A stretch of 64,000 nucleotides of DNA, taken from the NCBI RefSeq assembly GCF_900100925.1, contig NZ_FNKO01000001.1, positions 1,116,001 to 1,180,000 on the forward strand, given 5' to 3'. Every line of letters starts with the position of its first letter. Position 1 is the first letter of the stretch. The DNA comes from Actinopolyspora saharensis. Lineage in GTDB: Bacteria; Actinomycetota; Actinomycetes; Mycobacteriales; Pseudonocardiaceae. The translations under genes were made by a program, and so were the position numbers. Positions 27,008 through 35,535 of this stretch are shown piece after piece. The notes below the pieces were generated by a model. The model was not told the DNA's origin, searched no databases, and saw only the letters and a program-made list of their open reading frames with translations.

Positions 27008-27463
27008 TCAACGCGACCGGCCCCGGACGGCGGCTTGCGCGTTGCTGACCGCGTGCTCGGCCGAGTCCTCGCGCACGAACCTGTCGCCGACCTCCAGCAG
27101 CTCCAGCAGCCTGGTCACGGACGGCCCGGGCACCAGCACCAGCTCGACCCCGCGCGCTTGCGCTCGCGTGGCGGTCTCGAGCAGGGTGATGATCCCGTCG
27201 GTGTCGATGAACTCGATGTGGGCCAGGTCGAGCACCAGCCCGGAGGCGGTGCATTCCAGCCGGTGCCGCACCAGCTCCGCGAAGTCGGCGGTGGTGGCCG
27301 TGTCCAGTGTTCCGCCCGCGGACAGCACGAGCACTCCCGTGCCGGGGCGGTGGACCTGCACGCGCAGCGGATGGTCCGGTCCCGCTCCGGGGCGGAAGAC
27401 CGGTTCGGAGGAGGACTCCTCCGGACTGCGGGAGCTCTGCTCGGGTATGTCGAATTCGGGCAT
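27008..27463 (-). CDS. STAS-domain anti-anti-sigma-type protein
   Basis: The 151-aa protein has an acidic leader (MPEFDIPEQSS) and a STAS domain with DLAHIEFIDTDGIITLLETA. In SpoIIAA-type antagonists the corresponding loop is D-S-S-G with a phosphorylated Ser; here it reads D-T-D-G. The phosphosite would thus be Thr or absent, and an Asp occupies the next position. No anti-sigma factor is next to it. It may regulate a stress sigma factor; the start (27463) follows an in-frame extension open to 27535. Confidence 0.8.
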   Translation of the reverse strand: MPEFDIPEQSSRSPEESSSEPVFRPGAGPDHPLRVQVHRPGTGVLVLSAGGTLDTATTADFAELVRHRLECTASGLVLDLAHIEFIDTDGIITLLETATRAQARGVELVLVPGPSVTRLLELLEVGDRFVREDSAEHAVSNAQAAVRGRSR

Positions 27464-27831
27464 GTTGTCCCCACGATTCGGAGGGTTCGCCGACCGGGGC
27501 ACGTTCGTGAGAAACCGGTCCACTCGTCCGGCCACGGCCTCGTCAACGCAGCGGCGACTCGATCTCGACGGAGCGTGCGGATCGGCCGCCCCGAAGGAGA
27601 TGCCCCCGGGCTCGGCGACATTCCTCGGGCCCGGGGCGTTGGCGTGCTTGCTCCGGCGAGAGGTTGTGTTTCGTGCGAAAAGCCGTGCTACCAGGATGCA
27701 CCTGACAGGCCGGCGCGCAATCCGGAGGTGCTGCTGCGCAGCACTGGCCGCGAACGGTGTTTCATCCGCCCCGTCGGGGGGAAGTCGAGTGGCGGACCGA
27801 ATCGCGAGCCGTGCGTGGCCGGGAGGATGCG
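27464..27831. other. Divergent intergenic region
   Basis: About 370 bases between the STAS and SDR genes. No gene or clear operator recognised; the GAGGTTGTG stretch near 27660 may be part of a promoter, but I cannot place the -10. Confidence 0.4.
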
Positions 27832-28701
27832 GTGGTCGAGAAACCGGAGAGCGTGCCGGGGCAGCAGCAGGAGTATCCGGGTCGTACCGACGCGATGCGC
27901 CCGCTTCCGCGGGACGAGATGCGGCTGTACGAGGGCAAGGGACTGCTGGAGGGCAAGCGGGCCCTGGTGGCCGGTGGCGATTCGGGCATCGGCCGTGCGG
28001 TGTCGGTGGCCTTCGCCAAGGAGGGGGCCGATGTCGCCGTGGTCTACTACGGGGACGCGGAGGACGACGATGCCGAGCGCACGGCCACCCTGGTGCGTGC
28101 TCAGCAGCGTCGTTGCGAGCTGTACAAGGGCGATCTGGCGGAGGAGTCCTTCTGCACGAGCCTGCCGGGCAGGGTCGCGCAGGACCTGGGTGGGCTGGAC
28201 GTGCTGGTCAATCACGCCGGAACCCAGGCTTACCAGGAGGACTTCACCGCCATCGACACCGAGCAGTTCGATCGCACCTTCCGGGTCAACGTCTACGGGC
28301 CGTTCTGGTTGACCCGCGCCGCGCTGCCGTACCTGCCGGAGGGCGGATCAGTGATCAACACCGGTTCCGTCAACGGGCTGCGCGGGAACAAGGCGCTGAT
28401 GGACTACTCCGCGAGCAAGGCCGCCGTGCACATCCTGACCAAGTCGCTGGCCCAGTCCCTGGCCGCCAGCGGGATCCGGGTGAACTGCGTGGCTCCGGGG
28501 CCGGTGTGGACGCCGCTGATTCCCGCGACGCTCCCGGAGGACAAGGTCGAGGGGTTCGGGGAGCAGACCCCGATGGGGCGGAAGGCCCAGCCGGACGAGA
28601 TCGCGCCCTCGTACGTCTTCTTCGCCTCCGAGCTGCTGTCCAGCTACTACACGGGTGAGGTGCTCGCGCCGATCGGCGGGGAGACCCATCCGGGAACCTG
28701 A
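27832..28701 (+). CDS. SDR-family oxidoreductase (general-stress YhdF/YhxC-type)
   Basis: The 289-aa protein starts with a family-specific leader (QQQEYPGRTDAMRPLPRDE), then the Rossmann motif VAGGDSGIGRAVS, NHAGTQ, and the active site Ser plus YSASKAA (Tyr and Lys). The long N-terminal extension is typical of stress-associated SDRs. I chose GTG 27832 after GGGAGGA. Substrate unknown. Confidence 0.88.
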   Translation: MVEKPESVPGQQQEYPGRTDAMRPLPRDEMRLYEGKGLLEGKRALVAGGDSGIGRAVSVAFAKEGADVAVVYYGDAEDDDAERTATLVRAQQRRCELYKGDLAEESFCTSLPGRVAQDLGGLDVLVNHAGTQAYQEDFTAIDTEQFDRTFRVNVYGPFWLTRAALPYLPEGGSVINTGSVNGLRGNKALMDYSASKAAVHILTKSLAQSLAASGIRVNCVAPGPVWTPLIPATLPEDKVEGFGEQTPMGRKAQPDEIAPSYVFFASELLSSYYTGEVLAPIGGETHPGT

Positions 28702-28763
28702 CGTCCCGCCCGGGCGGAGCTCGGGGCCGGACGTCCCGCGACCGGGGACCGCGGAGGCTCTCG

Positions 28764-29840
28764 TCATTGTCTGCTTCCGACCCCGGTCGCGATCTCGTGC
28801 GCGCGCCCACCCGCGACCCGCGGTTCCAGGGGAGGTGTGGGAGCGCCCGCAGCCCGGCGCATCCCCGCGATCACCTCGGACAGCGCCTCGGTGGCGTCGT
28901 GGCGTGGTGACCAGCCGAGTTCGTCGCGGGCGCGTGTGGTGTCCATCCGGGGCAGTCGCAGCACCGCGTCGAACAGCTCGGGGGAGGCGGGGACGGCGTG
29001 CAGCTTCCACAGCGCTGCCAGCACCGACCGCGCGGCCCGGGCGGGGACTCGCAGCCGGCGAGCTCCGAAGAGCTCGGCCAGGACGGACCCGTCGATCGGG
29101 GGCTCGGCGGCCACGTTGAACGCCCCGGTGGCGGGGGTGTGGATCGCCAGGCGGTAGGCCTCGGCGACGTCGTCGGTGTGCGTGGCCTGCAGCACCAGCC
29201 CCGCTGGGGTGGGCAGCAGGGGCAGCGCTTCGGGGCGCACGAGCCACCGGGGGAGCAGTGGCCCCGCGAACAGCCTGCGCTGTTGGGAGGCCGACTCGCG
29301 TTTGAACAGGAATCCCGGGCGGAGCCGCACCACTCGCGTGCCGGGGTGCTGGACTTCGAAACGGTCGAGGCAGCGCTCCAGGTAGGCCTTCTCCCGGGTG
29401 TAGGCCGCGCCGGGCCACCCGTGGGTGGGCCAGGACTCGTCCACGGGGCTGTCCCCCGTGGCCGGTGAGTAGGCTCCTATGGAGGAGGCGTGGATCAGGG
29501 CGCCGACTCCGGCCTCGGCGACGGCGTCGAACACCCGCAGGCTCCCGAGCACGTTGTTGCGCCAGGTGGTGACCGGGTCCCGGGTGGGTTGGAATATCCA
29601 TCCGAGGTGGATGACGGCGTCCTTGCCCCGGAAGTGGTCGACCAGTTCGTCGGTGCGGACGTCGGCGGACAGCCAGTGAACCCCGGGCGGGGCGAATCTC
29701 GGCAGGCGGCGGACGAGACCGGTGATCGAGGCGATCCCCGGGTCCGCGCTCAGCGCGTCGAGCAGGCTGGTTCCCACGTTGCCCGTGGCTCCGATGACGA
29801 CCACGTGTGCGCCGTCGTTGGTGTCCCCGTGCGGGCGCAT
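28764..29840 (-). CDS. NAD-dependent epimerase/dehydratase family protein
   Basis: The 358-aa extended SDR has the N-terminal motif VVVIGATGNVGTSL, the active-site pattern ASSIGAY followed by AYTREKA (Tyr-x3-Lys form), and a C-terminal domain ending RDELGWSPRHDATEALSEV. Start ATG 29840. These enzymes act on nucleotide sugars or related carbonyls; the substrate is not clear. It is convergent with the stress SDR. Confidence 0.82.
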   Translation of the reverse strand: MRPHGDTNDGAHVVVIGATGNVGTSLLDALSADPGIASITGLVRRLPRFAPPGVHWLSADVRTDELVDHFRGKDAVIHLGWIFQPTRDPVTTWRNNVLGSLRVFDAVAEAGVGALIHASSIGAYSPATGDSPVDESWPTHGWPGAAYTREKAYLERCLDRFEVQHPGTRVVRLRPGFLFKRESASQQRRLFAGPLLPRWLVRPEALPLLPTPAGLVLQATHTDDVAEAYRLAIHTPATGAFNVAAEPPIDGSVLAELFGARRLRVPARAARSVLAALWKLHAVPASPELFDAVLRLPRMDTTRARDELGWSPRHDATEALSEVIAGMRRAAGAPTPPLEPRVAGGRAHEIATGVGSRQ

Positions 29841-30152
29841 CGTCTCATCTCCTCGCCCGGAACCGGCGAGTCCGGCCGGGCTCTGGGGTGCTCCTGCCCG
29901 CGTTCGAGTACCCGCGCGGGGACGGTGGCAAACGGTGCCGACCGCTGATGCCGCGCCGGGATCGGGCGCGGACAAGTCCTGCGGCCGACGTGAGTGTTTT
30001 TGCGACAACGAGCGGGAACGCTTCCGGTGCGCGAGGATCGGTTTCGCGTTCCTGTGGTTGGAGGTGATCGTGCGCGAGTCCGCTGACGTGCCGTTCCGCG
30101 CGTCGTGCGCTGCCGCTGCACGCGCCCTTCCCGGTGCGGGGAGCGTGGCGTG
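29841..30152. other. Promoter region between the epimerase gene and nuoA
   Basis: About 310 bases between divergent genes. A LacI-like GGGAACGCTTCC element lies near 30020 but is short and imperfect. No gene seen. Confidence 0.4.
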
Positions 30153-30503
30153 ATGGGGGGTTTCGGTGCGGCGCTGGTGCTGCTCGGGGTGGGGGTGCTG
30201 CTTCTCGGTGCGGTGTACGGCCTGGCGTGGGCGCTGGCCGTGAGGCCGTCGGGTGCGGCGGTCGACCAGTTCCTCTCCGGACACGAGCCCGTCGAGCACG
30301 CCTTCTGCCGGTTCCACGTGCGCTGGTACGCGCTGGCGATGGTTTATCTGGCCTTCGAGATGGAAATGCTGTTCATGTATCCGTGGACCTTGGTCGTTTC
30401 CGCGGTCGGGACGAAGGCGGTCGTGGAGATGTTCGTCTTCCTCGGCGTTCTGCTCGTCGGCGTGGTCTACGCGTGGCGCGAGGGAGCGTTGCGATGGGAC
30501 TGA
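30153..30503 (+). CDS. nuoA: NADH-quinone oxidoreductase subunit A-like
   Basis: The 116-aa protein has three membrane helices with the NuoA signature FHVRWYALAMVYLAFEMEMLFMYPW, including the conserved acidic FE-x-E pair in the second helix. NuoA forms part of the quinone-chamber membrane junction of complex I. The expected cysteine of the first loop is replaced: GHEPVEHAFCRFHVRWY has one Cys. Its stop overlaps the next gene by 10 bases. Confidence 0.86.
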   Translation: MGGFGAALVLLGVGVLLLGAVYGLAWALAVRPSGAAVDQFLSGHEPVEHAFCRFHVRWYALAMVYLAFEMEMLFMYPWTLVVSAVGTKAVVEMFVFLGVLLVGVVYAWREGALRWD

Positions 30504-31828
30504 GCCGGGTTCTGCTGCGTTTCGCCGCCTCCACCCCGCACGCGATGGTGGTGGAGGGGCCCGCGGGAACGGCGGCGCGGCTGGCCGTCGAGGACGAGCT
30601 GCGCGGGCGCGGCTGGGGGAACGCCGCCTCCCCCGCGGACACCGATGTGCTGATCAGCACCGGGCGTCCGGGGGCGGAGTCGTGGAACGCGGTGTGCTCC
30701 CTGTGGGCGCGGGTCCCGGAGCCCCGCGTGTTCGTGCACGTCGCGGCCCCGGAGGGGGTGGCCGAGCTGCTCGACGGGGTCGTCGGTGGACTGTCCGAGC
30801 GGGGTGGTCAGCTGCGCGGAGCCGGACTCGAGCGGGGAGGTGGTCACGAGGGACCCCGCCCCTCCGCGGAGCACGCCGGTTCCGCGGACCACGGAGACCA
30901 CGGCGGTCACGGCGATCACAGCGGTCACGGGGAGCACGGCGGTCGTGGTGACCACGGAGGCCGTGACGGAGCCGGGGAGCACGGCAATCACGGTGACCAC
31001 GGTGGTCACGGCGGCCATGGTGGTCACGGCGGCCACGGCGGGAACCCGGCGGGGTTGGCCATGGCCGAGCGCGGTCCCGATCGGGACGGGCTCGCGCTGG
31101 ACCGGTTGCACGTCCCGCTCGGCCCCGCGCTGCCGCACTGGCCGCCGGGACTGATCGTGCGCACGACCCTGCAGGGCGACGTGGTCCAGGAGGCCGAGGT
31201 GGAGCTGCTCGACGACACCGGTGAGCACGAGGACTTCTGGACCGAACCGTGGCGTCGCGCCGCGGCCGGGCAGCGCGTCGAGCACGGCGTCGGGGCCCGG
31301 CGCGTCGTGGCGGCGCACTTGGACGGTCTGGTCCGCTTCCTCGCGGTGGCCGGGTGGCCGGACCCGGCGGCGCGGGCCGCGCGGCTCCGAGGGGAGGTGC
31401 TCGCCGGAGCACCGGGGGAACGGGTGCGCGGCCGGCTCGTGCGCCTGATCGGGCGACTGCGCGCCAGCCGGACGCTGCGCTGGCTCACCACCGATCTGGG
31501 GGTGCTGTCCCGGGAAGCGGCCGAGCGCGCCGGTTTCGGGGCGAGCGTGGTGCGGGCGAGTCGTTCCGGTGGTGACGTCGCCGCGCGGTGGCGGGAATGG
31601 CTCGTCGAGATCGAGGACGGGCTGGCCCGGTTGGACGGAACCTCCGAGCTGTCCGGGCAGGACTCCCCGCCCGGCCCGGCGCGGGCCCGCGCCGGGCCGG
31701 TGCTGGAGGTGCTGCCCCGGTTGCTGCGGGGAGTGGAGCTGTCCGGGGCGCGGTTGATCGTCGCCAGCCTGGATCCGCAGGTGGCCGGGCTGGGCTCCGC
31801 ACGTCCGGTGGAGGTGTCCGGTGGCTGA
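30494..31828 (+). CDS. Degenerate NuoB/NuoD-like fusion with His/Gly-rich centre
   Basis: The 444-aa protein sits where nuoB, C and D belong. Residues 45-90 (DTDVLISTGRPGAESWNAV, WARVPEPRVFVHVA) recall NuoB, but the four cysteines binding cluster N2 are missing; only Cys68 remains. Residues 118-183 are an Asp/Gly/His-rich stretch with about 16 histidines. From about 196 the product recalls NuoD (LDRLHVPLGPALPHWPPGL, then LQGDVVQEAEVE for the usual LGPQHP...DGE; AAHLDGLVRFLAVAGW), but the His/Asp and Tyr quinone residues are not recognisable. A structural or metal-binding role is inferred. The length and HG repeats are clear; the NuoB/D assignment is weak by identity and strong by position. 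Confidence 0.6.
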   Translation: MGLSRVLLRFAASTPHAMVVEGPAGTAARLAVEDELRGRGWGNAASPADTDVLISTGRPGAESWNAVCSLWARVPEPRVFVHVAAPEGVAELLDGVVGGLSERGGQLRGAGLERGGGHEGPRPSAEHAGSADHGDHGGHGDHSGHGEHGGRGDHGGRDGAGEHGNHGDHGGHGGHGGHGGHGGNPAGLAMAERGPDRDGLALDRLHVPLGPALPHWPPGLIVRTTLQGDVVQEAEVELLDDTGEHEDFWTEPWRRAAAGQRVEHGVGARRVVAAHLDGLVRFLAVAGWPDPAARAARLRGEVLAGAPGERVRGRLVRLIGRLRASRTLRWLTTDLGVLSREAAERAGFGASVVRASRSGGDVAARWREWLVEIEDGLARLDGTSELSGQDSPPGPARARAGPVLEVLPRLLRGVELSGARLIVASLDPQVAGLGSARPVEVSGG

Positions 31829-32744
31829 CACCCCGTTGTGGTGGGCGGTGGTCCTGCCCGCGGCGCTGGGGACCGCCACCTTCGCCGCGGCAGCGTTCGA
31901 CTCCCTGCTCGCCGCCCGCGCGGCCGGCGCGCCCGCCGTGGGTGGGCTCGCCGCGCCGCTGCGCGGGACGGCCCGCTTGCTGGTGACCCAGCGGCGCACG
32001 ACTCGTGCGGCCGATCCGGTGCTGTGGCGCGCGGGGGTCGCGCTCGTTCCGCTGGCGGCGCTGTCGGCGGCGCTGGTGCTGCCGCTGGGTGGACGCTCGG
32101 TGGCCGATCCGGCCGTGGGGGTCGTGTGGTTCAACGCGATGGAGATCCTGGCCTGGGCCGCGGTCTGGATGGCCGGTTGGGGGCCGAACTCGGTCTTCTC
32201 CCTGGTCGGCGGGTACCGGTTCGTGGCCCAGGGGCTGGCTTACGAGCTGCCGCACATGTTCGCGCTGATCACGGTGGCCACGGCCGCGGGAAGCCTCCGG
32301 GTCGGGGACGTGGTCGAGGCCCAGTCCGGGCTCTGGTTCGCGGTGTGGATGCCGGTGGCGTTCGCGGTGTACCTGATCAGCGCCGCGGCGATGGCTTTCC
32401 GGGGGCCGTTCGACGCGCCGCTCGGCGGTGACCTGGCCGGTGGGGCGGCCGCCGAGCTGTCCGGTGTGGACCGGCTGGTGCTGCTCGGCGGGCGGTGGGC
32501 GCTGTTCGTGGTCGCGGTCGCGCTGTCCGTTCCGCTGTTCCTGGGCGGTGGGCAGGGGCCGGTGCTGCCGCCGTGGCTGTGGACCCTGGTCAAGACGGCG
32601 GTGGTCGTGCTGGCGCTGGTCTGGCTGGCTCGCCGGTTCCCGCGGGTGCGGATGGACAGGTTCGCCGAGTTCTCCTGGATGGTGCTGATCCCGGTGGCGC
32701 TGGTGCAGGCGCTGCTGGTCTCCGTTCTCGTGCTGGTTCGGTGA
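31821..32744 (+). CDS. nuoH: NADH-quinone oxidoreductase subunit H-like
   Basis: The 307-aa protein has about eight membrane helices and NuoH landmarks (GYRFVAQGLAYELPHMFALI; RFPRVRMDRFAEFSWMVLIPVAL). The loop that in NuoH reads N-R-x-PFDLPEAE-x-ELV is here FRGPFDAPLGGDLAGGAAAELSG, so the conserved glutamates are gone. GTG start overlaps the upstream stop. It forms the proposed quinone end of the membrane arm; the loop change suggests altered or no quinone chemistry. Confidence 0.85.
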   Translation: MADTPLWWAVVLPAALGTATFAAAAFDSLLAARAAGAPAVGGLAAPLRGTARLLVTQRRTTRAADPVLWRAGVALVPLAALSAALVLPLGGRSVADPAVGVVWFNAMEILAWAAVWMAGWGPNSVFSLVGGYRFVAQGLAYELPHMFALITVATAAGSLRVGDVVEAQSGLWFAVWMPVAFAVYLISAAAMAFRGPFDAPLGGDLAGGAAAELSGVDRLVLLGGRWALFVVAVALSVPLFLGGGQGPVLPPWLWTLVKTAVVVLALVWLARRFPRVRMDRFAEFSWMVLIPVALVQALLVSVLVLVR

Positions 32745-32751
32745 GGGAAGC

Positions 32752-33351
32752 ATGGAAGCTGTGCTGTGCTGGGTTTTCGGCGTCGCCGCCGTGGTGTTCG
32801 GGTTCCTGGTGTTCCGGCTGGACTCGATGGCCCGGGTGACGTTCGCCCTGCTCGCCTCGTTCCTGTTCGTCGCCTTCGAGGTGATGCTGCTGGGGCTGAA
32901 CTACCTCGGTGCCGTGCTCGTGCTGATGATGGTCATGGAAATGGTGATCATGGCGGTGTTCATGATCATGTACATGATGAACCCCGCCGGGCTGATGCCC
33001 ATGGCGATGTATCACAACAAGGCCGCGGCGATGTCGGTCTCGGTGGGCACCTTCGTCGTGCTCGCGGCGGGGATCCTGCTCGTGGACTGGCCCGAACGCG
33101 CGGGACGTCCCGCGGCCGATCCGACCGCTGCGCTCGGGCACGAGCTGATGGGCGCGCAGATGCCGACGATGATGACGCTCGGTCTCGTGCTGTTCGCCAC
33201 GATCCTGGCGACGGTGACGCTGTCCACGCGGCGGGGACGTTACGACCGGTTCGGCCCCGGGCTGCGCGGTCGTCCCGCCGACCCGGTGCCTGGCGGGGTC
33301 GGCGCAGCGGGTACGGACTCGTCGAGCACGGGCAGGGGAGGTCGCCGATGA
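32752..33351 (+). CDS. nuoJ: NADH-quinone oxidoreductase subunit J-like
   Basis: The 199-aa protein has five helices; helix 3 carries the NuoJ-type LNYLGAVLVLMMVMEMVIM motif. It is strikingly Met-rich between residues 58 and 94. A 30-residue polar tail ends the protein. Start ATG 32752; the stop overlaps nuoK (ATGA). Confidence 0.85.
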   Translation: MEAVLCWVFGVAAVVFGFLVFRLDSMARVTFALLASFLFVAFEVMLLGLNYLGAVLVLMMVMEMVIMAVFMIMYMMNPAGLMPMAMYHNKAAAMSVSVGTFVVLAAGILLVDWPERAGRPAADPTAALGHELMGAQMPTMMTLGLVLFATILATVTLSTRRGRYDRFGPGLRGRPADPVPGGVGAAGTDSSSTGRGGRR

Positions 33352-33653
33352 GTTTGGAGGTGTTCCTGCTGTTCGGGGCCGCTCTCGTGGCCGTGGGGCT
33401 CTACGGGGCGCTGTCGCAGCAGTCGATCGTGATGCTGATGATGGGGCTGGAGCTGATGATCGGCGGGATCGTGCTGGCCGCGGCGGCGTTCCAGCACTTC
33501 GCGGCACCGTCCGGCACCGGCGGGCAGGTGCTGATCCTGGTGGCCATCACGGCCATGGCCGTGGAGATGGCGCTCGGTTTCGCGGTGGTCACGGCGATTT
33601 TCCGCGCCGGGGATGTGGACATGACCGACATGGCCGCCGACCTCCGGGAGTAG
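33348..33653 (+). CDS. nuoK: NADH-quinone oxidoreductase subunit K-like
   Basis: The 101-aa, three-helix protein keeps the two membrane glutamates of NuoK, in MMGLELMIGG (near residue 36) and TAMAVEMALGFAV (near residue 72). These lie on the proton channel linking NuoH to NuoN, arguing that ion translocation is preserved. Confidence 0.92.
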   Translation: MSLEVFLLFGAALVAVGLYGALSQQSIVMLMMGLELMIGGIVLAAAAFQHFAAPSGTGGQVLILVAITAMAVEMALGFAVVTAIFRAGDVDMTDMAADLRE

Positions 33654-33656
33654 CAC

Positions 33657-35531
33657 GTGGCTGGTCTGCTCTGGACGATGCTGGCGGTTCCCGGCGTTGC
33701 CGGGGCCGTGCTGTCCTGCGCGGGACGCCGCGGAGAGCGGATCGCCTTCCCGGTCGGCCTCGCGGTGGCCGCGGTGACCCTGGGGCTGGCCCTCGCGGTC
33801 GCGGTCGTTCGCCCCTCGGCCGAGGTGCCGCTGCTGCTCGGGATCGCGGCCGGGGTTTCCGTGGACGGGTTGTCGGCGCTGCTGGTCGTCACGGTGGCGG
33901 TGGTCGTGCCCGCGGTGCTGTGGTTCTGCCGGGGCGCTGTCGGACCGCGGGAGTCCCCGGCGCGGTTCACCGGGCTGATGCTGCTGTTCTCCGGTTCCAT
34001 GCTGGGCACGGTCACCGCCTCCGGACTGGCCCCGCTGCTGATCTCCTGGGAGGTCATGGGGGCCACCAGCTGGGCGCTGATCGGGTTCCGGTGGTGCGAC
34101 TCCCGGAGGGTGCGCGCGGCGGGCACGGCGTTCGTGACCACGCGAGCCGCCGACCTGGGGATGTATCTCGCGGCGGGGGCGGCCGTGGCCGGGGGCGCGG
34201 GGTCGCTCGCCTTCCGCGAACTGCCCGGGCTCGGACAACCGTGGATCACGCTCGTGACGGCGGGAATGGTGACGGCGGCCCTGGGCAAGTCCGCGCAGCT
34301 GCCGTTCCACTTCTGGCTGTCCCGGGCGATGGAGGGGCCCAGCGGGGTCTCGGCGCTGCTGCACTCGGCGACGATGGTCGCGGCCGGGGGCTACCTGCTG
34401 CTGCGCCTCCGCCCCCTGCTCGCGGAGACCTCCTGGGCCGAGGAGGTGGTGACCTGGAGCGGTGCGCTGACCGCGCTGGTGCTCGGGCTGGTGGCCGTGG
34501 CCCAGCGCGATCTCAAACAACTGCTGGCCGCCTCCACCGCGGCACAGCTCGGGTTCGTCGTGCTCGCCTCCGGAATCGGGAGCGTGGTGGGCGGTGCGAC
34601 GCATCTCGTGGCGCACGCGGCGACCAAGTCGGCGCTGTTCCTGGCGGCAGGGGCGTGGCTGACCGCGCTGGGAACCAAGCGGTTGAGCGCGCTGCGGGGC
34701 GCGGCGCGCGAGTACCCCTCCGTGGGGGTCGCCTTCACGGTGGCCGCGGCGGCGCTGGCGGGCGTTCCCCCGCTGTCGCTGTGGGCCACCGAGAACGAGA
34801 TCTCGGCGGCGGCCCTGGAGCACGGCCCGGCCCTTTACGCCGTCGTGACGGTCGCCTCCCTGCTCGCCACCGGCTACGCCGTCAGGGCCGTGAGGGTGGT
34901 CTGGTCGCCTGCACGGCCCGATTCCGCCCGCGAGCGGGACGAGGAGGCGCGCGGCACGCGCACCGCGCCCGCCGCAGGCGCGTTGCCCGCGCTGGTACTG
35001 CTGGTCGGGCTGTCGGCGGTGCTCGGCGTGCTCGCACTGCCGCCGGCGGTGGAGCAGCTGGCCGGGCTGATCGGGGTCTCGGCAGTGGGCACGCCCGCAG
35101 CGCCGGAAACGGTGCTGTCCGGGGTGCTGGCGGTCGGGGTGGCGGCTCTCGCCTGGTGGTGGGGCGAGCGTCCCGTGCCCGTGCCGCGAGCGCTGCGCGG
35201 GCTGTTCGCGGAGTGGGTGCGGTTCGAGTCGCTGGCCCGGTTGCTGCTGGTGCGGCCGGTCACCGCGCTGGCCGGGGGGCTGGCCTCGTTCGACGAGCGC
35301 GTGCTCGACCGGGGAGTGCGGGCCGTTCCGGCGGCGGGACTGTGGTCGGCGCGAACGGTCGAGCGCGGCGTCGAGCTCCCGCTCGAGGCGCTGGTGCGCC
35401 TGGTGGCCGGAACCGCGCGTCGGCTCGGAGCGCTCGCGCGGCGTGTCCAGACGGGACAGCTGCACCAGTACTACGCCCAGGCCGCGGTGGTGCTGGCCGT
35501 GCTCGCCCTGCTCGTGGTGTTGGTGAGGTAG
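33657..35531 (+). CDS. nuoL: NADH-quinone oxidoreductase subunit L-like (antiporter-type)
   Basis: The 624-aa protein has the proton-antiporter core: the TM5 glutamate in LLISWEVMGATSWALIGF, the TM7 lysine in GKSAQLPFHFWLSRAMEGPS, then the broken TM8 region GVSALLHSATMVAAG. The C-terminal helix and amphipathic segment (residues 500-624) match the lateral helix of NuoL. Start GTG 33657, three bases after nuoK. Confidence 0.93.
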   Translation: MAGLLWTMLAVPGVAGAVLSCAGRRGERIAFPVGLAVAAVTLGLALAVAVVRPSAEVPLLLGIAAGVSVDGLSALLVVTVAVVVPAVLWFCRGAVGPRESPARFTGLMLLFSGSMLGTVTASGLAPLLISWEVMGATSWALIGFRWCDSRRVRAAGTAFVTTRAADLGMYLAAGAAVAGGAGSLAFRELPGLGQPWITLVTAGMVTAALGKSAQLPFHFWLSRAMEGPSGVSALLHSATMVAAGGYLLLRLRPLLAETSWAEEVVTWSGALTALVLGLVAVAQRDLKQLLAASTAAQLGFVVLASGIGSVVGGATHLVAHAATKSALFLAAGAWLTALGTKRLSALRGAAREYPSVGVAFTVAAAALAGVPPLSLWATENEISAAALEHGPALYAVVTVASLLATGYAVRAVRVVWSPARPDSARERDEEARGTRTAPAAGALPALVLLVGLSAVLGVLALPPAVEQLAGLIGVSAVGTPAAPETVLSGVLAVGVAALAWWWGERPVPVPRALRGLFAEWVRFESLARLLLVRPVTALAGGLASFDERVLDRGVRAVPAAGLWSARTVERGVELPLEALVRLVAGTARRLGALARRVQTGQLHQYYAQAAVVLAVLALLVVLVR

Positions 35532-35535
35532 TCGG

